From NCBI RefSeq assembly GCF_022605165.1, contig NC_063076.1, positions 248,001-312,000 of the forward strand: a stretch of 64,000 nucleotides of DNA. The letters are read 5' to 3'. Shown one piece after another: positions 22,255-32,858 of this stretch. Each line of letters opens with the position of its first letter. The stretch's first letter is position 1. Position numbers and translations under genes: made by a program. The DNA is from Purpureocillium takamizusanense. Its lineage: Eukaryota > Ascomycota > Sordariomycetes > Hypocreales > Ophiocordycipitaceae. A model generated the notes under the pieces. That model saw only the letters and a list, made by a program, of their open reading frames with translations. It was not told the origin of the DNA and did not search any database.

Positions 22255-23709
22255 CTACGCCACGCCCTTGCCGTTGTAGGGCCCAATGTTGGGGCGCGCA
22301 TTTGCCTCAACGGCGTTGCCAAAGTAGTCGTAGCCCCCGTTGTCCTCGATGACCTTTCCGCTGCCCAGCGCCGGCGAGCCCTCGCGCAGGCGGTAGCCGA
22401 ACGCCGCGCCCAGGGTCCCGCCCGAAGCCCGCGGCTTGAGGAACCCGGGGTCGCCCACGATGCCGTCCTCGGTCGGCGGCATCACCGTCTCGAACAAGTT
22501 GTTGTCCCACGTGATGCCGCTGGCGACGGGCAGGGACGCGTTGCTCCGTCCGACAAAGATGTTGTTGGCGAAGCGCGTGACTTGCGGGACGCGCATGTCA
22601 AAGTCCCCCTCCGCGCAGTACATGACGTTGTTGTAAAAGTCGAGGGACGCGTTCTCGCCGACGCTGACGATGCGGCAGTCGTTTTCGAAGACGTTGTAGC
22701 GGACGACCTGCTTCGCGCCCCGGGAGACGCCGCACCCGTCGCAGTCGAGGAACGCGCCCCCGGCATTGTCGTGGCTGTAGTTGTATTCGACGAGGCACGT
22801 CCCCGACACGCCCCAGTCGCAGTCAAAGGCCTGGCTGTCAAAGAGGCTCATGACGCTGCCGTACACCACGTTGTGACGCATGACGGGGTCGTGCGAGGCC
22901 ATGACCCACATGCCCGCAAAGTTGCCGCCGGTCCAGGGGTATCTGCCCTTGCCGAGGTTGGAGGCGACGTTGTGGTCGATGCTGGGCGCGTCGGCGTACG
23001 AGACGAGGATGCCGTCACCGCCGCAGGCGTCTATGGCGTTGTGCGACACGCGAATGTTCCTGCCGTTGACGTCCATCTGCCCGGGCCGCACCTTGATGCC
23101 GCCCCCGCCGCAGTCGTTGACGGAATTGTCCCGGATCCAGACGTCGACGTAGGTGCTGCCGTTGAGAGCCCCCAGCTCGATCCCCGCCGAGTTGGCAAAG
23201 TCGCCGCTAAAGTTGGCCTTGTTCGTCTGGCCGGCCACGTCGTACACGTGGTTGCGGTCGATGGTTATGCCAAAGTGCGCCGCCCCGTCGTCGGCCATGA
23301 CCAGGATCCCCTGCCGTCGGCCGAGGCTCGCCGCGGGGTTGGTCAGGGCCAGCTTCGAGACGCGCCAATGGTCTTGGTTCGTCAGTAGTAGCGACGAGTT
23401 GGCTCCGTTGCCGTTGATCACTGGCGGGCCCAGGATCGAGTCTGGCGGGTACGAGGTGAGTCGGATCGGGTGCGTCGCGTTGCCGCTGCCGAGCGGACGC
23501 AGCGTGCCGGTGCACGTCACATTGGACTTTAACGCGAGCGTGTCTCCGGGGCGAAACGTGAACCGGTTGGCCGCCTCGAGGGAGTTCCAGGGGCCCTCGA
23601 AGGTGCCGTTTCCCGCCGCCGCGGCGCTGCAGTCGATGTAGTAGTTGCTGCCCGGCTCGGCGGCGGACAGCGCGGCCAAGAGAGCCACCTGGACCAACGA
23701 CGCCTTCAT
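22255..23709 (-). CDS. Secreted right-handed parallel beta-helix protein
   Basis: Single exon, 484 residues. Signal peptide M-K-A-S-L-V-Q-V-A-L-L-A-A-L-S-A-A, then a region typical of pectin-lyase-fold proteins: from about residue 95 to 400 short strands repeat roughly every 22-25 residues with turns rich in Asn, Asp and Gly (for example H-W-R-V-S-K-L, G-I-T-I-D-R-N-H-V-Y-D, N-I-R-V-S-H-N-A-I). Many Asn-X-Ser/Thr sites are present. Such proteins include polysaccharide lyases, rhamnogalacturonases and mannuronan epimerases; no catalytic signature lets me choose. Neighbours do not fix its substrate. Confidence 0.85.
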   Translation of the reverse strand: MKASLVQVALLAALSAAEPGSNYYIDCSAAAAGNGTFEGPWNSLEAANRFTFRPGDTLALKSNVTCTGTLRPLGSGNATHPIRLTSYPPDSILGPPVINGNGANSSLLLTNQDHWRVSKLALTNPAASLGRRQGILVMADDGAAHFGITIDRNHVYDVAGQTNKANFSGDFANSAGIELGALNGSTYVDVWIRDNSVNDCGGGGIKVRPGQMDVNGRNIRVSHNAIDACGGDGILVSYADAPSIDHNVASNLGKGRYPWTGGNFAGMWVMASHDPVMRHNVVYGSVMSLFDSQAFDCDWGVSGTCLVEYNYSHDNAGGAFLDCDGCGVSRGAKQVVRYNVFENDCRIVSVGENASLDFYNNVMYCAEGDFDMRVPQVTRFANNIFVGRSNASLPVASGITWDNNLFETVMPPTEDGIVGDPGFLKPRASGGTLGAAFGYRLREGSPALGSGKVIEDNGGYDYFGNAVEANARPNIGPYNGKGVA

Positions 23710-24601
23710 CTCGAGCGGCAGAGGGGTTCCTGGGTCGGGAGTGCGTCGATGTGCCTCACAGCGAGGGGAGCGACGGCAACGGCACTTTATCTAGCTTGCG
23801 ACCGCGGCGTTTGGATCCATCATGGAAGCAGTAGCCCGTCGTTGCGCGGGTTTGCATGACGATTTGGCCTTGGGATGCGGTCTGCTCGGGCCAGGCAGCA
23901 TACGTTACATGAAGCCACGTTCCACTCGGTCGCGCGTTGACAGAATGAACGGCGACGGGAGCGAACCCAGGCCACGGCGACCACCCGAGCTGGTTCCGCC
24001 GCGGCGATGGATCGTCGCTCCGCACCCAGTCAAGGCGATCTTGCGCCGCCGCCCACGTCACTGTCTTGGCGTCGTCGATGAGCCGCGCTGGACGCGGAGC
24101 ACGCACGGCGACGGACCTCCGATCGGAGCCAGAGATGGGCTTTCGTGCAAGCGCCTGGTTGACTGTGCAAAAACCACGGCACCAGCCCACGGCGCCAAGT
24201 GGTATGGATCCATCTTGTACGCTACGGACCCCCCAGGAACCCGGGGCCCGGACCCATGCGGGGAACCCTCTCCGGCGCCGGGGCCAAGTGGGGCTCGCCC
24301 GCTCGCTCCGGAGGGGTCTCGGGTGTGGGGCCGCCCGCGCGCTCCAACTGCCGCCAGACGAGCAGGGAAGTGCAGGGCTAGTCGCCGGTGGCAAGTAGTG
24401 ATGTTTTGCGGTGAGGACACTGTTTACAATGCGCGCGCAAAGACTTGAACATTGTCATGAGACGAGAAGACACGAACCACGGTCGGCGCAAAACCGCCCC
24501 CGCATCGAATGCCAACCGCACTCCCACCGACTGCCGACCCACCAACTTGACCACCGACGCCGTCCCGTCCCTCCCCCATGATCGGTGCGGAAAGTCCCCG
24601 G
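23710..24601. other. Intergenic region
   Basis: Promoter of the beta-helix gene and 3' region of the GIW-repeat gene. Frames open on both strands overlap each other and lack coding bias. Confidence 0.45.
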
Positions 24602-25891
24602 TTAGTAGCCCGCCCCCAGATTGCCGGTTGCCCTCCATCTCTCTCGCCAGAACCATGAAGACGACGGCCCTGCGCGAAACCTAGGCTTCTTGGTCTTGAG
24701 CCTCTTCTTCCCGGGTGATATTGCACCGACCCGAGGGTGCTCCTCGACGGCGGCACCCGTTTCGGGGATGTTTGCCAGCCACTTGTGTATCGCGTTGCTC
24801 TTCCCCGAAAAGGAGTCAACCAAGTCCGTGGGGCCCGTGGCGGCTTCCGAGGGCCGCGTCGAAACCTGATGGGAGTCGTCATTCGATGTCGCAGCGCTGG
24901 TACGTGGCTCAGGAACCGTGAACGGCGGCCGGCTCTCGGCCTCCATGCTGTCGCGCTGCCTGGATCCGGCTTCATTCGGCTCACAACGCAATCTTGTCTG
25001 GGAGTGAGTGGCATCTGGCCGCAGCTGTTGTCGTCGCAAGCAAACCGAGCCTGGGCCCGTGCCAGACGCGACCATCTCCTCGGCCAAGATCTCTGCCACC
25101 GGGTGCTCGTGCTTCCAAGTCGCCGAGGGACACGGCGCGGAGCCCCATGCCCTCCTCCAGATGCCCTGACGAGTCCAGTCGCGACGCACGGCTTCGCATG
25201 CCTCGGTATAACTCTCATGATGGCCTGCCGTCCGAGCTCCCGCCGGCGAACTCTGCCATCGCGCCCGCTCGCAACGTTGCCGTACCTGAGCCTCGAACTG
25301 AGGTAGAGGTCGAGACGGTTCCGTCATGTCGTCTCGCCACATGCTGCGCGGGCCGTGGGAGCTGTCCTGCGCGCTCGCACCGAGCTCCTGTGAAGGCCGT
25401 CGGGACTGACCAGGGCCGCCTACAACGTCACCTCCAGCGTCCGCCGCGAGGGATCCCGTTGCTCTGGGGCCCCGCGACATGGACGTTTCGTGGGCCCAGG
25501 GCCCAAAGGGCGTGCCGATCGAGTCCCACTCGGACTTCCAGATGCCTTGCTCCGCCCAGCGCGTCCTGATCGACCGTCGAGCCATCGTCCAGACCTTGTC
25601 CGTCGTGCAGCCTGTCTGGTCCGACGTTTGATATTGTACCTTGAGGAGCCACGCGTGTTCGCGGCGGCATTGCTCCTCAAACTGCCATGCTGGATATGAT
25701 CGCATGCGCTGTCTTCGCCACAGCTGCCCAAGCTGTAGACCCAAGCCTGTCCCCGTCCAGAGGCCGTCACCTGGATCTGAGCTGTGTGTAAGGGTTGTGG
25801 CGAGGGTTGTGAGGTCCACGTCGCGCGCCCCGCGTTCAGCCTTGGCCTCACCGCATAACCGTGCCAGGTTTTCTTCCGTCAAGGGGGCCAT
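24602..25891 (-). CDS. GIW-repeat protein A (uncharacterised, two W..GIW..W repeats)
   Basis: Single exon, 429 residues, start M-A-P-L-T-E-E-N. Two diverged copies of a unit of roughly 65 residues are visible: a Q-F-E-x-Q start, then R-x-x-W-A-E-Q-G-I-W-K-S-E-W with a later P-W-A-H-E (first copy, near residue 110) and V-R-R-D-W-T-R-Q-G-I-W-R-R-A-W with T-W-K-H-E-H (second copy, near 240). The rest is low-complexity; the C-terminus carries K-K-R-L-K-T-K-K-P-R, a likely nuclear signal. The protein at 32859 has the same two-unit layout, so these are paralogues. No known domain is recognised. The gene is divergent from an FHA-kinase gene 900 bp away. A DNA- or protein-binding role is only a guess from the Trp spacing. 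Confidence 0.75.
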   Translation of the reverse strand: MAPLTEENLARLCGEAKAERGARDVDLTTLATTLTHSSDPGDGLWTGTGLGLQLGQLWRRQRMRSYPAWQFEEQCRREHAWLLKVQYQTSDQTGCTTDKVWTMARRSIRTRWAEQGIWKSEWDSIGTPFGPWAHETSMSRGPRATGSLAADAGGDVVGGPGQSRRPSQELGASAQDSSHGPRSMWRDDMTEPSRPLPQFEAQVRQRCERARWQSSPAGARTAGHHESYTEACEAVRRDWTRQGIWRRAWGSAPCPSATWKHEHPVAEILAEEMVASGTGPGSVCLRRQQLRPDATHSQTRLRCEPNEAGSRQRDSMEAESRPPFTVPEPRTSAATSNDDSHQVSTRPSEAATGPTDLVDSFSGKSNAIHKWLANIPETGAAVEEHPRVGAISPGKKRLKTKKPRFRAGPSSSWFWRERWRATGNLGAGY

Positions 25892-26794
25892 GATTTTCCC
25901 GCAACTCGTAGGTCAGTCGCAATACAAGGGCGGTGCTATGAGGTGGAAGAGTTATAGAACGAAGCGTGGCGAGCTGGGTCTGCGTGTCCGCACGTACGGC
26001 TCGAAGCTTATTTGCCATGAGTCGGCCTCGTCTACGAAACCAAGGGCGTCCTACAGGAGGCGAGCGGTCTGTCTATTCAACAATCCTATTGCTTGCCTTT
26101 TGCTGCATCTGTCTGGCGGCAAACCTGTGTTACCGCGGCTTGTGCGGCTGAGCGGCATGCTTTGCAATTTCGTGGTGGGCATAACCGCACAGGCATATCA
26201 CGAGGCAACGCCATCTGTATCTTGCCCTGGCAGCCCAAAGTAGTCTTTTCTTCCGGCTAATCCAGAGGAGGCATGCCGGGGTCATGGACGAAGCGTCATC
26301 GGTCAGCTTGCCCCGAGCCGCAGCATCCCGGGAGGGGGCATCCTGGAACGCAAACCTGCAGACGACTCAGCGATAGACAAGCGGGCTGAGTGGCGGCTTT
26401 CTCCTAGGGCTACAGGGATCAGAGCAAACAGACAAGGCGCTTCGAGACCGATGGCTGGCCCTGCCGAGGCACGCGCTCGACGACAAGCCTTGTCAGCTTT
26501 GCCTGCAGCCGTGGGCAACAGTGTACAGGCGAAGCAGAAGTCGCCCTGCCCCGGAGCGCCTGCAGGCTCGCGGCTCTGAGGATGTGTTTGAACTCGATGA
26601 GCGCCTCGGTGTGGCGGTCACGATCCAGGCACGCCTTGCGTCGTTAAAAGCCATGGTGCCCTCCTGCCGTTTGGTGGGGCATTGCTCATCGTCGATGGCA
26701 CATAGCACGGCGCGAGTCCATGATCACGACTGCACATATCCATCAAACCCATCACCACTTCTTCTTCTTCCACCACGGTGGCTGACTTGCAATC
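25892..26794. other. Divergent promoter region of GIW gene A and FHA-kinase A
   Basis: About 900 bp shared by two divergent genes of the module. No coding frame supported; a TTC run precedes the kinase start at 26759-26770. Confidence 0.5.
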
Positions 26795-28296
26795 ATGCAA
26801 GAAATCACTCATCGTCGGGAGCCGCATCCGCTTGCACTCTTCTCGTTGGCGCCCATGTCACCAGGCGCCCGTGATGCCGTTCTACATCGCGCCAACGATC
26901 ATTTGAGGTCAGCCTGTCGAGGGATCCAAGACTTTGTGCTCAACGTCGGGCACGTGCAGTCGAGACGCAACGACGACACTCTTGCCTCGATGGGCCGGGA
27001 CGGAGACGTGGTGTTGCAGGGCTCATCCATCAGCAAGCTCCAATGCGCGTTCGAGATCGACCCCAGCTTGCACTTCATCGTCCTCCACGACAAGTCAAGC
27101 CACTGGAACACCCAGGTCTACGGTGAGAACGCAACGCCATTCCCGAGCGGATGTATGCCGCGCCGGGTGCGCGTCAGCCCCCATCAAAACACGAGGATCG
27201 GCATGGGCGGCAGGAACGGCGACGTCATCGTCTTCAACCTCATCTGGCATCAGCAGCACGACTTGGCAATATCTCAGGTCATCGAGGAGCGGAGGCACAC
27301 TCGGCTGGAAGAAAACCCGGCGTTTTCCATGACGGGGCATGGTGACGAAGACACGGCTGCGCCCTCGTCAACCTCTCGTTTGCTGTCAATCATGGCCAAC
27401 TACGTTCTCCTGGGAAAGTTGGGACAGGGTCAATATGGACAAGTCTACAAGGCGACGCACAGGCTGACAGGGCAGTCCATGGCGGTCAAGTTTCTCACTT
27501 CTGCCCCTGAACGCCGTGGGCGGATGAAGCGAGAGGTAGACGCCTTGTCCCAGCTCCATCACGTACGTGCCCCCGTGCGTCAATGCCTCGAGGTTTCCCC
27601 CGCAGCTGACCAGGTGACAAGGACAATATCGTCAACTATCTTGGCATGGAAGACTGGCAAACGACGTCGCCCAAGATCTTCATGGGCCTGAAAGATGGCT
27701 GCGCCAAGGAACTCATCTGGAACATGAGGGGCGGAGATGCATCCACGACGCTGCGGGTCATGTTGCATCACATGCTTCAAGCCCTCGACTATCTCGACGT
27801 CAAGGGCATCGTGCATCGGGACTTGAAGCCCGAAAACATCCTCTACGAGAGGCGGGTCGGCGGGTATCGCTTTGTGCTCGGCGACTTTGGCCTTTGCAAC
27901 AGCACCGACCTGGCCGCCACCATTGGAGCCGGCACCTTCATTTACATGGCGCCTGAAATGCTCCAAAGGGGCATGCAGACACCAAAGGTCGACATCTGGT
28001 CCCTCTTCGTCACATATCTCTCGCTCTCCAGCCAAGGAGGGAGGTTTTACGAAGAGGCGAGGGCCAAGCACAGCGCGGGCCGCTTCGCGCCCGCGGACCA
28101 TGAACTGGTCGTTGCGCTCGTGCTGAGCTTCGCAGGGCACCAAGATGTTGCGCATATCCGAGAGATGGCAGTCCGAGATCCCGTGGGGCGCGCCTCTGCA
28201 GCGTACATGCTGGTCAAATTGTTTGGCGGCCATGGCCTGACGACGCCTGTCGAGAACCTCGCGTCCCGTCTGATTGCCCGAGGGCGGATCCATTGA
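26795..28296 (+). CDS. FHA-like Ser/Thr protein kinase A
   Basis: Exons 26795-27562 and 27622-28296, 480 residues; intron phase 0, ending ACAAG, placed after L-S-Q-L-H-H. Residues about 45-150 are FHA-like (S-M-G-R-D-G-D-V-V-L, I-S-K-L-Q-C-A-F-E). The kinase domain runs from about 203: Gly loop L-G-Q-G-Q-Y-G-Q-V, Lys232 (A-V-K-F-L), helix-C Glu (K-R-E-V-D-A-L), catalytic Asp323 (H-R-D-L-K-P-E-N-I-L), DFG Asp344 and Y-M-A-P-E. All key residues are present, so it should be active. The start is fixed by resemblance of P-L-A-L-F-S-L to kinase B. The protein ends soon after the kinase domain, unlike B. FHA-kinases such as Rad53 and Dun1 act in checkpoint signalling, but this architecture belongs to a separate fungal group of unknown role. 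Confidence 0.88.
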
Positions 28297-29886
28297 TCCC
28301 CCCAAGCATTGATGGTCTCGGCCGCGCTTGGAAGCCGGGCCGGGCCTCACGCTGCATACGCAACGTAGGCGGCCTGACGCACGGTGGTGGCGAGGGGGGC
28401 CATCACATGGGAAGCGGTCGTGGTCGGTTTCGCGTTGGTATTGATACCGTCGGCAGTGGGGAGACACGTGCGACCATTGGCAAAAGCTAGTCTTGAGTTT
28501 TCTTCAATCAATGCCCTCGGAACCAGGGCCGTCGCGGCGTGTGTGTCGTTCGGCATCAAGGCCTTGTTCCTCGGCCATCAAGTAAACGCAACGTAACCCG
28601 AGGCCATCCGTCTGCACCTGGCTCTGGTCTCGCCCGGCCCTGGTGTCGGTACTGCGGACTGTTTGGAACTCCCTCTCTTCGAATCCTGCCAATGCGCTAG
28701 GTATGCTTTAGAGACAGTACCACAATGGCATTGCGCTTGGGTCGGCCCTGTACGGGCGTCGAGCGTTGCCGCCGGGCGCACCATGTCGACCCTGCGCATG
28801 CCCTCTCTTCAACGGGTCCGGAGACAAGGTTTCAGGCGTCGCGCCCATGCGGCTCATGGATAGACGATAGTGACCGCTTCTGCGCCTGTCCCGATGACAC
28901 ACGAGACCTCTGACACGGGCAGCGCTCGACATTGCCGGTGGCCGTGCTGGCCTGAGAGGCGGGAGGGGGCGCGTCTCGGCCCTTGCCAGGGAGCAGATGA
29001 AGTTGAAGACTTTCCTCCCCTGCAGCCCGCCCGCTCGGTTCAAGCGACACCGGGCCGGCGTGCGGTCCGCAGGAATCTGCATCGGGCGAGATGAACTGGC
29101 TTGCGCTGTCGCACGGCTTTGCATGGATCCCCAAAGGCCCATGCCGGCCGGGTCTGTAGGGGCGAATTACGCGGCGATGGATCAATGGAAGCCGCCCGCG
29201 GCCGGTGATTGTCTGTGCGTGCTTCGTGTTGGCATGGCCAGCACGTCCCATCAACAGATCAATGGGCCCAGGCAGGCGTCAAGCCTGGCCTCTGGCGCAA
29301 ACGGCTCCGAGGGGCCTTGGTGATGCCGGAGCAAGCCCTCGCAACGCACCAGCCCCCTGGAACAGGCTGCGAAAGCAGTTCAGACTCGACGTGGGGCTGG
29401 AGCCCGCCGTGTGTACATGTTGACGCCTGCCCATGCACCGGACGTCTGCAGATCGCCACACGGATACATGACGTGATCAGAAGGCGGCTCTCGTCGGAGC
29501 GAACTTGTTGGGCATGTTTCGTCACAAGGCTGGCTGGGGCCCGCGTGTGCGTCTTGCTTCTTTCCCTCGTCGACGGCCGCCGTCCAGGCCAGGCCCCGTG
29601 AGCCATGTTGTCATGCCCAAGGAACCAGTTATCGGGGATTGCAATACGTCTTTACGTCATGATCAGATCGATACCATCGTGTACCCTCGTGAAGCAACAT
29701 GTAGCAACGTGCCATACGAGAACACGAGAACCGGGGCCCTGGCCCGTGGGGCTGACAATGATTAAGAGTTGGCAATCGTATATAAATGTCTGGTCAGCAC
29801 ATCTTGACGGCTCGAATGGTGCACCCATGGGCTCACTCACTCTCCAACACCAAGCATCTGCACGTTTGCCCGTCCGCGGCTCCAGA
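28297..29886. other. Intergenic region
   Basis: About 1.6 kb. No frame shows steady codon bias, and I found no splice model that rescues one. It probably holds only the promoter of the secreted protein at 29887. Confidence 0.45.
29779..29786 (+). promoter_or_regulatory. TATA box of the secreted protein gene
   Basis: TATATAAA, 101 bp before the ATG at 29887. Confidence 0.55.
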
Positions 29887-30647
29887 ATGAAGTCGGTCGC
29901 ATTCCTCGCCATCGCTCTCCTCATCCGAGGATCTGCGGCTACGCCTACCAAGGACCCCAGCATCCCGTCCATGTTGAAGCTCTTGCACGACCCCCGGCGT
30001 CCTTACCTCAAGGGGGGTGAAACACCAGCCGAGGGCGCACGCTTCAAAACCGCGAGCGAAGCTGACCTCTATGCGTTTGAACACAACGCCATAAGAGTCG
30101 GCAAGGTACTATTCGCACCCCACAGCCCACGCATCAGAGACGCGTTTGGGGGCGAGAAATGATCCCATCTCCTGACTGACCCTCCGTTGGATAGTGCGAC
30201 GGCAAAGTCCTGCAGTGCAAGACGACGGTCTGGCAGGCCACTTGTCAACATGAACGCTCCATGGTCGACGAGGCGGAAGCGACAATAAAGAAGGAATATT
30301 TCGAGAGGTGCGCTGAACAGTCGCGCAAGATATGCGCAGAACTGCCCGACACAGTTTCCTCAGCAACGAGGCGGGGCCTGGAACCTGTAGGCGAGGACTG
30401 GTATTTGACGCCCGTCGTCCAATTTGATGCGTGTACCGTTGGCAAGGTACGTCTCCGTCGTTGGACAAAAAAGATGCTCGTCATATTTTCATTCATGTTG
30501 GTGTCTGTCGTCGTGCGCTAATCCCCTCGCCCCGACGAGTAGTGCTCCAAGCCAGGCAGCGAGTGTGTTGTGAGAGCCAAGGAGACAAAGCACAACTTCA
30601 ACCGCGCGACTCCGGCGGGAAGGTTTCCAGACGTCTATTGCTGGTGA
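29887..30647 (+). CDS. Secreted cysteine-rich protein, three exons
   Basis: Exons 29887-30105, 30195-30446 and 30543-30647 give 191 residues; both introns are phase 0 with G-K before and Cys after. Signal peptide M-K-S-V-A-F-L-A-I-A-L-L-I-R-G-S-A-A. Nine cysteines, all in exons 2 and 3, ending in Y-C-W at the C-terminus. The segment F-E-H-N-A-I-R-V-G-K-C-D resembles E-E-Y-N-Q-I-R-F-G-N-C-D in the gene at 57584, and both genes have an intron at the same place, so they look like one family. The last codons C-W-stop overlap a good GTGAGC donor at 30644, so a fourth exon cannot be excluded. No known domain; an effector-type role is possible but unproven. Confidence 0.75.
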
Positions 30648-31380
30648 GCACAATGCCGGATCCACGGCGTGTGAATCCGCGGCGACGTTTGACGTTGGGG
30701 AACTTGACCCTGGGGCAAATGCGGTCCGGGTGCCTCGCCGTCATGCTCATCATCAGATCGGGAGCAAAAGTGCCGATTTTGGAGCCCCCGCAGAGGGCCG
30801 ACGGGAGGGGAGCAAAAAGTATCTTGTGTAGGAGCGCATTCTGCAATCTTTTCTTGGGTTCGCACGGCCGTGGGCGGTTGGTTGGGCGACGACTCAACGC
30901 CATCTCGCCAATGCTTTACCGACCAGTCGACATCCGTGAGCGTTCAACACGCCCATGGGGGCCTCTTGAAGGCGCGAGCTGCTGTTGGCGGTTCTGTTCT
31001 GTTCTGTTTTGAGCCTTTGGCTGTCCGGTGGCGGCATGTCTCTTTTGGGTTTGTTAATACGTTTCGGGGTAGATAAAACATGGCACGTTTTCAAACGTTA
31101 AGCTTGCGAATACACTCACTGTGAGAAAGGAGGCATAGGAGCATAGCTGATGAAGAGAGAGCTTAATGGGCTATGAAGGGAGGGAGAAGAGAGCTTTATA
31201 GGTGGCCAAGCGAGAGAGAGACCAGTGAAAGAGCCGGCCAACTGTGAGGCTGACTAACCTCTCCACAACACACTGCAACAATGTGTCTAGGTAGCCGGCG
31301 CCTGACGCTCACGCAACTCGCATCCGCGTCTTGGTGGACAGCCTGGCCGGACCGTTTTGGTGTAGTAGCCAGCGTTGTTT
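30648..31380. other. Intergenic region
   Basis: No supported gene. Contains purine-rich stretches with GAGA/AGAG runs near 31150-31230. Confidence 0.45.
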
Positions 31381-32432
31381 CTACGTTGCGACCCCCGTCA
31401 CGTCCTGGAAAGAAAGCACCTCGGCCTGTTGCGCGGCCTCTTTGGCAGCACAGTCGGCCGCCCGGTTCATGGCGCGCGGAATCCTCCAGAACTGAACCTC
31501 GACGCCCGCGCCGTCCAACTTCTCAATCTCGCCCAAGAGGGCCTCCCAAAGGTCCCTGTTCTTGACCTCGACCCCGACGCGCGTCTTCCAGCCGTTGCGC
31601 ATCCAGCCTCGCGCCCACGAGGTGGCGCCCTCGGCCGCGTATTCAGAGTCGGTCGCCAGCACCAGCTTGGTGAAGCCCTCGCCGCTCCAGACGCGGAACC
31701 GGAGGGCGGCCAGGACGGCTCGCAGCTCCGCGCGGTTGCTGGTCTGCTGGGCCGCGTCGCCGAACGGGCCCTTGCTCTCGAGACGTGCGCCCACCGAAAT
31801 GGGGTGGTTGTCCACGCCGGGCTTGTAGACGAACGCCCAGCCGGCCTTGGGGTTTGCCTGCCCGTTGTTGATGCAGGCACCGTCGGCGTAGATGAGGAGC
31901 TGGTCTCGGTCCGTGCGGCGGACGAAGCGTATGCAGTTGGGCACAGTGGCCAAGCGGCCTATGCCCATGGTGAAGAGCTCGTCGGGCATCGACTTTGGCG
32001 AGGGCAGGCTGAACTTGCTGGGGAAGATGCGACCTAGGCCCCGGTTCAGCTGCGGCCCGGGGATCGCAACGGTGCCTCCCATGGCGTGCACAGCGTCTTC
32101 GACGATTTGGCGTCTAGGTGTTGGGGCGGGCTTGGGTCTCGGGGAGGCGCCAGGCCCAGCTGCGCGTGAAGCTTCTTCCGGCCTTCTAGGCTCAATAGCT
32201 CGTAGAGATCGATGATTTCGTCTCGAAGTTCCTTGTCTTCGTCCTCGTCCTCGTCCCCGTCCTTGTCGCCGCCACCTTGCTCGTCTAGGATGTCGTCCAT
32301 GAAGCTAAAGTCGACGCAGCAGACGCCGCAAACCACGAAGCCATGTGAGCGGCATACGAGGCGACCGCTAGGAAGCTCGACACAGTCGCCGTCGCCGTCA
32401 TCATCGTCGTAGCGCTCGAGCCGTAGTGACAT
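31381..32432 (-). CDS. RNase H-fold protein, two reading frames with unresolved junction
   Basis: The C-terminal frame (32091-31381 and open further upstream) holds a complete RNase H-type domain: L-I-Y-A-D-G-A-C-I-N-N-G, N-R-A-E-L-R-A-V, L-A-T-D-S-E-Y and M-N-R-A-A-D-C-A-A-K, giving the D-E-D-D acidic set. It is preceded by G-R-I-F-P-S-K-F, a motif I associate with a fungal RNase H-like family. The N-terminal part of that family (Cys-rich L-V-C-R-S-H-G-F-V-V-C-G-V-C-C-V-D then an acidic run) is in another frame, 32432-32046. The overlap has no convincing donor and acceptor; an intron from the GTGGCG at about 32274 to a GCAG near 32161 would fit phase but would remove good-looking sequence. 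A one-base difference is the other explanation. Likely a nuclease acting on RNA-DNA hybrids. Confidence 0.75.
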
Positions 32433-32858
32433 GGCGTGCCTGGTACTGACGCCGAGCTCGTGGTGTGGGAGGCAGCGAGCGCAACGGAAGGTTGGACGTC
32501 AAGAGTTTGGTTTGCGAATCCCATTTGTCCATGCATGCAAATGCACGTAGGGGTCTAGATGCCTAGCGCTTCCCTCCGGGCCGGCATGAGGTGGGCCCGG
32601 CCTTGGCCTTGCGCTGGCCGCACAAGCGCCCCGCTTGGCGCGCGCTTATTTCAGACCTCCACCCCTCAATCTGCGCGACCCCTGGCGCAAGGCAAGATAG
32701 CTCCCGACGCCACCACCGGTCGAGTCGTGGGGCGACGGCCGTCCAACTCATCCCTCGTCCCTCGTCTCTCATCTCTCATTCCTCATTACTCATTACTCAT
32801 TATTCATCCCTCCCGACACTGCCCTCTGCTTTCGTCTGCGACCGTCGCGGCAGAATCA
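32433..32858. other. Divergent promoter region with CATTACT repeats
   Basis: Between the RNase H-fold gene and GIW gene B. Short tandem CTCATTA-type units lie at about 32768-32810. The frame of GIW gene B stays open upstream of its ATG to 32559 but lacks coding bias there. Confidence 0.5.
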
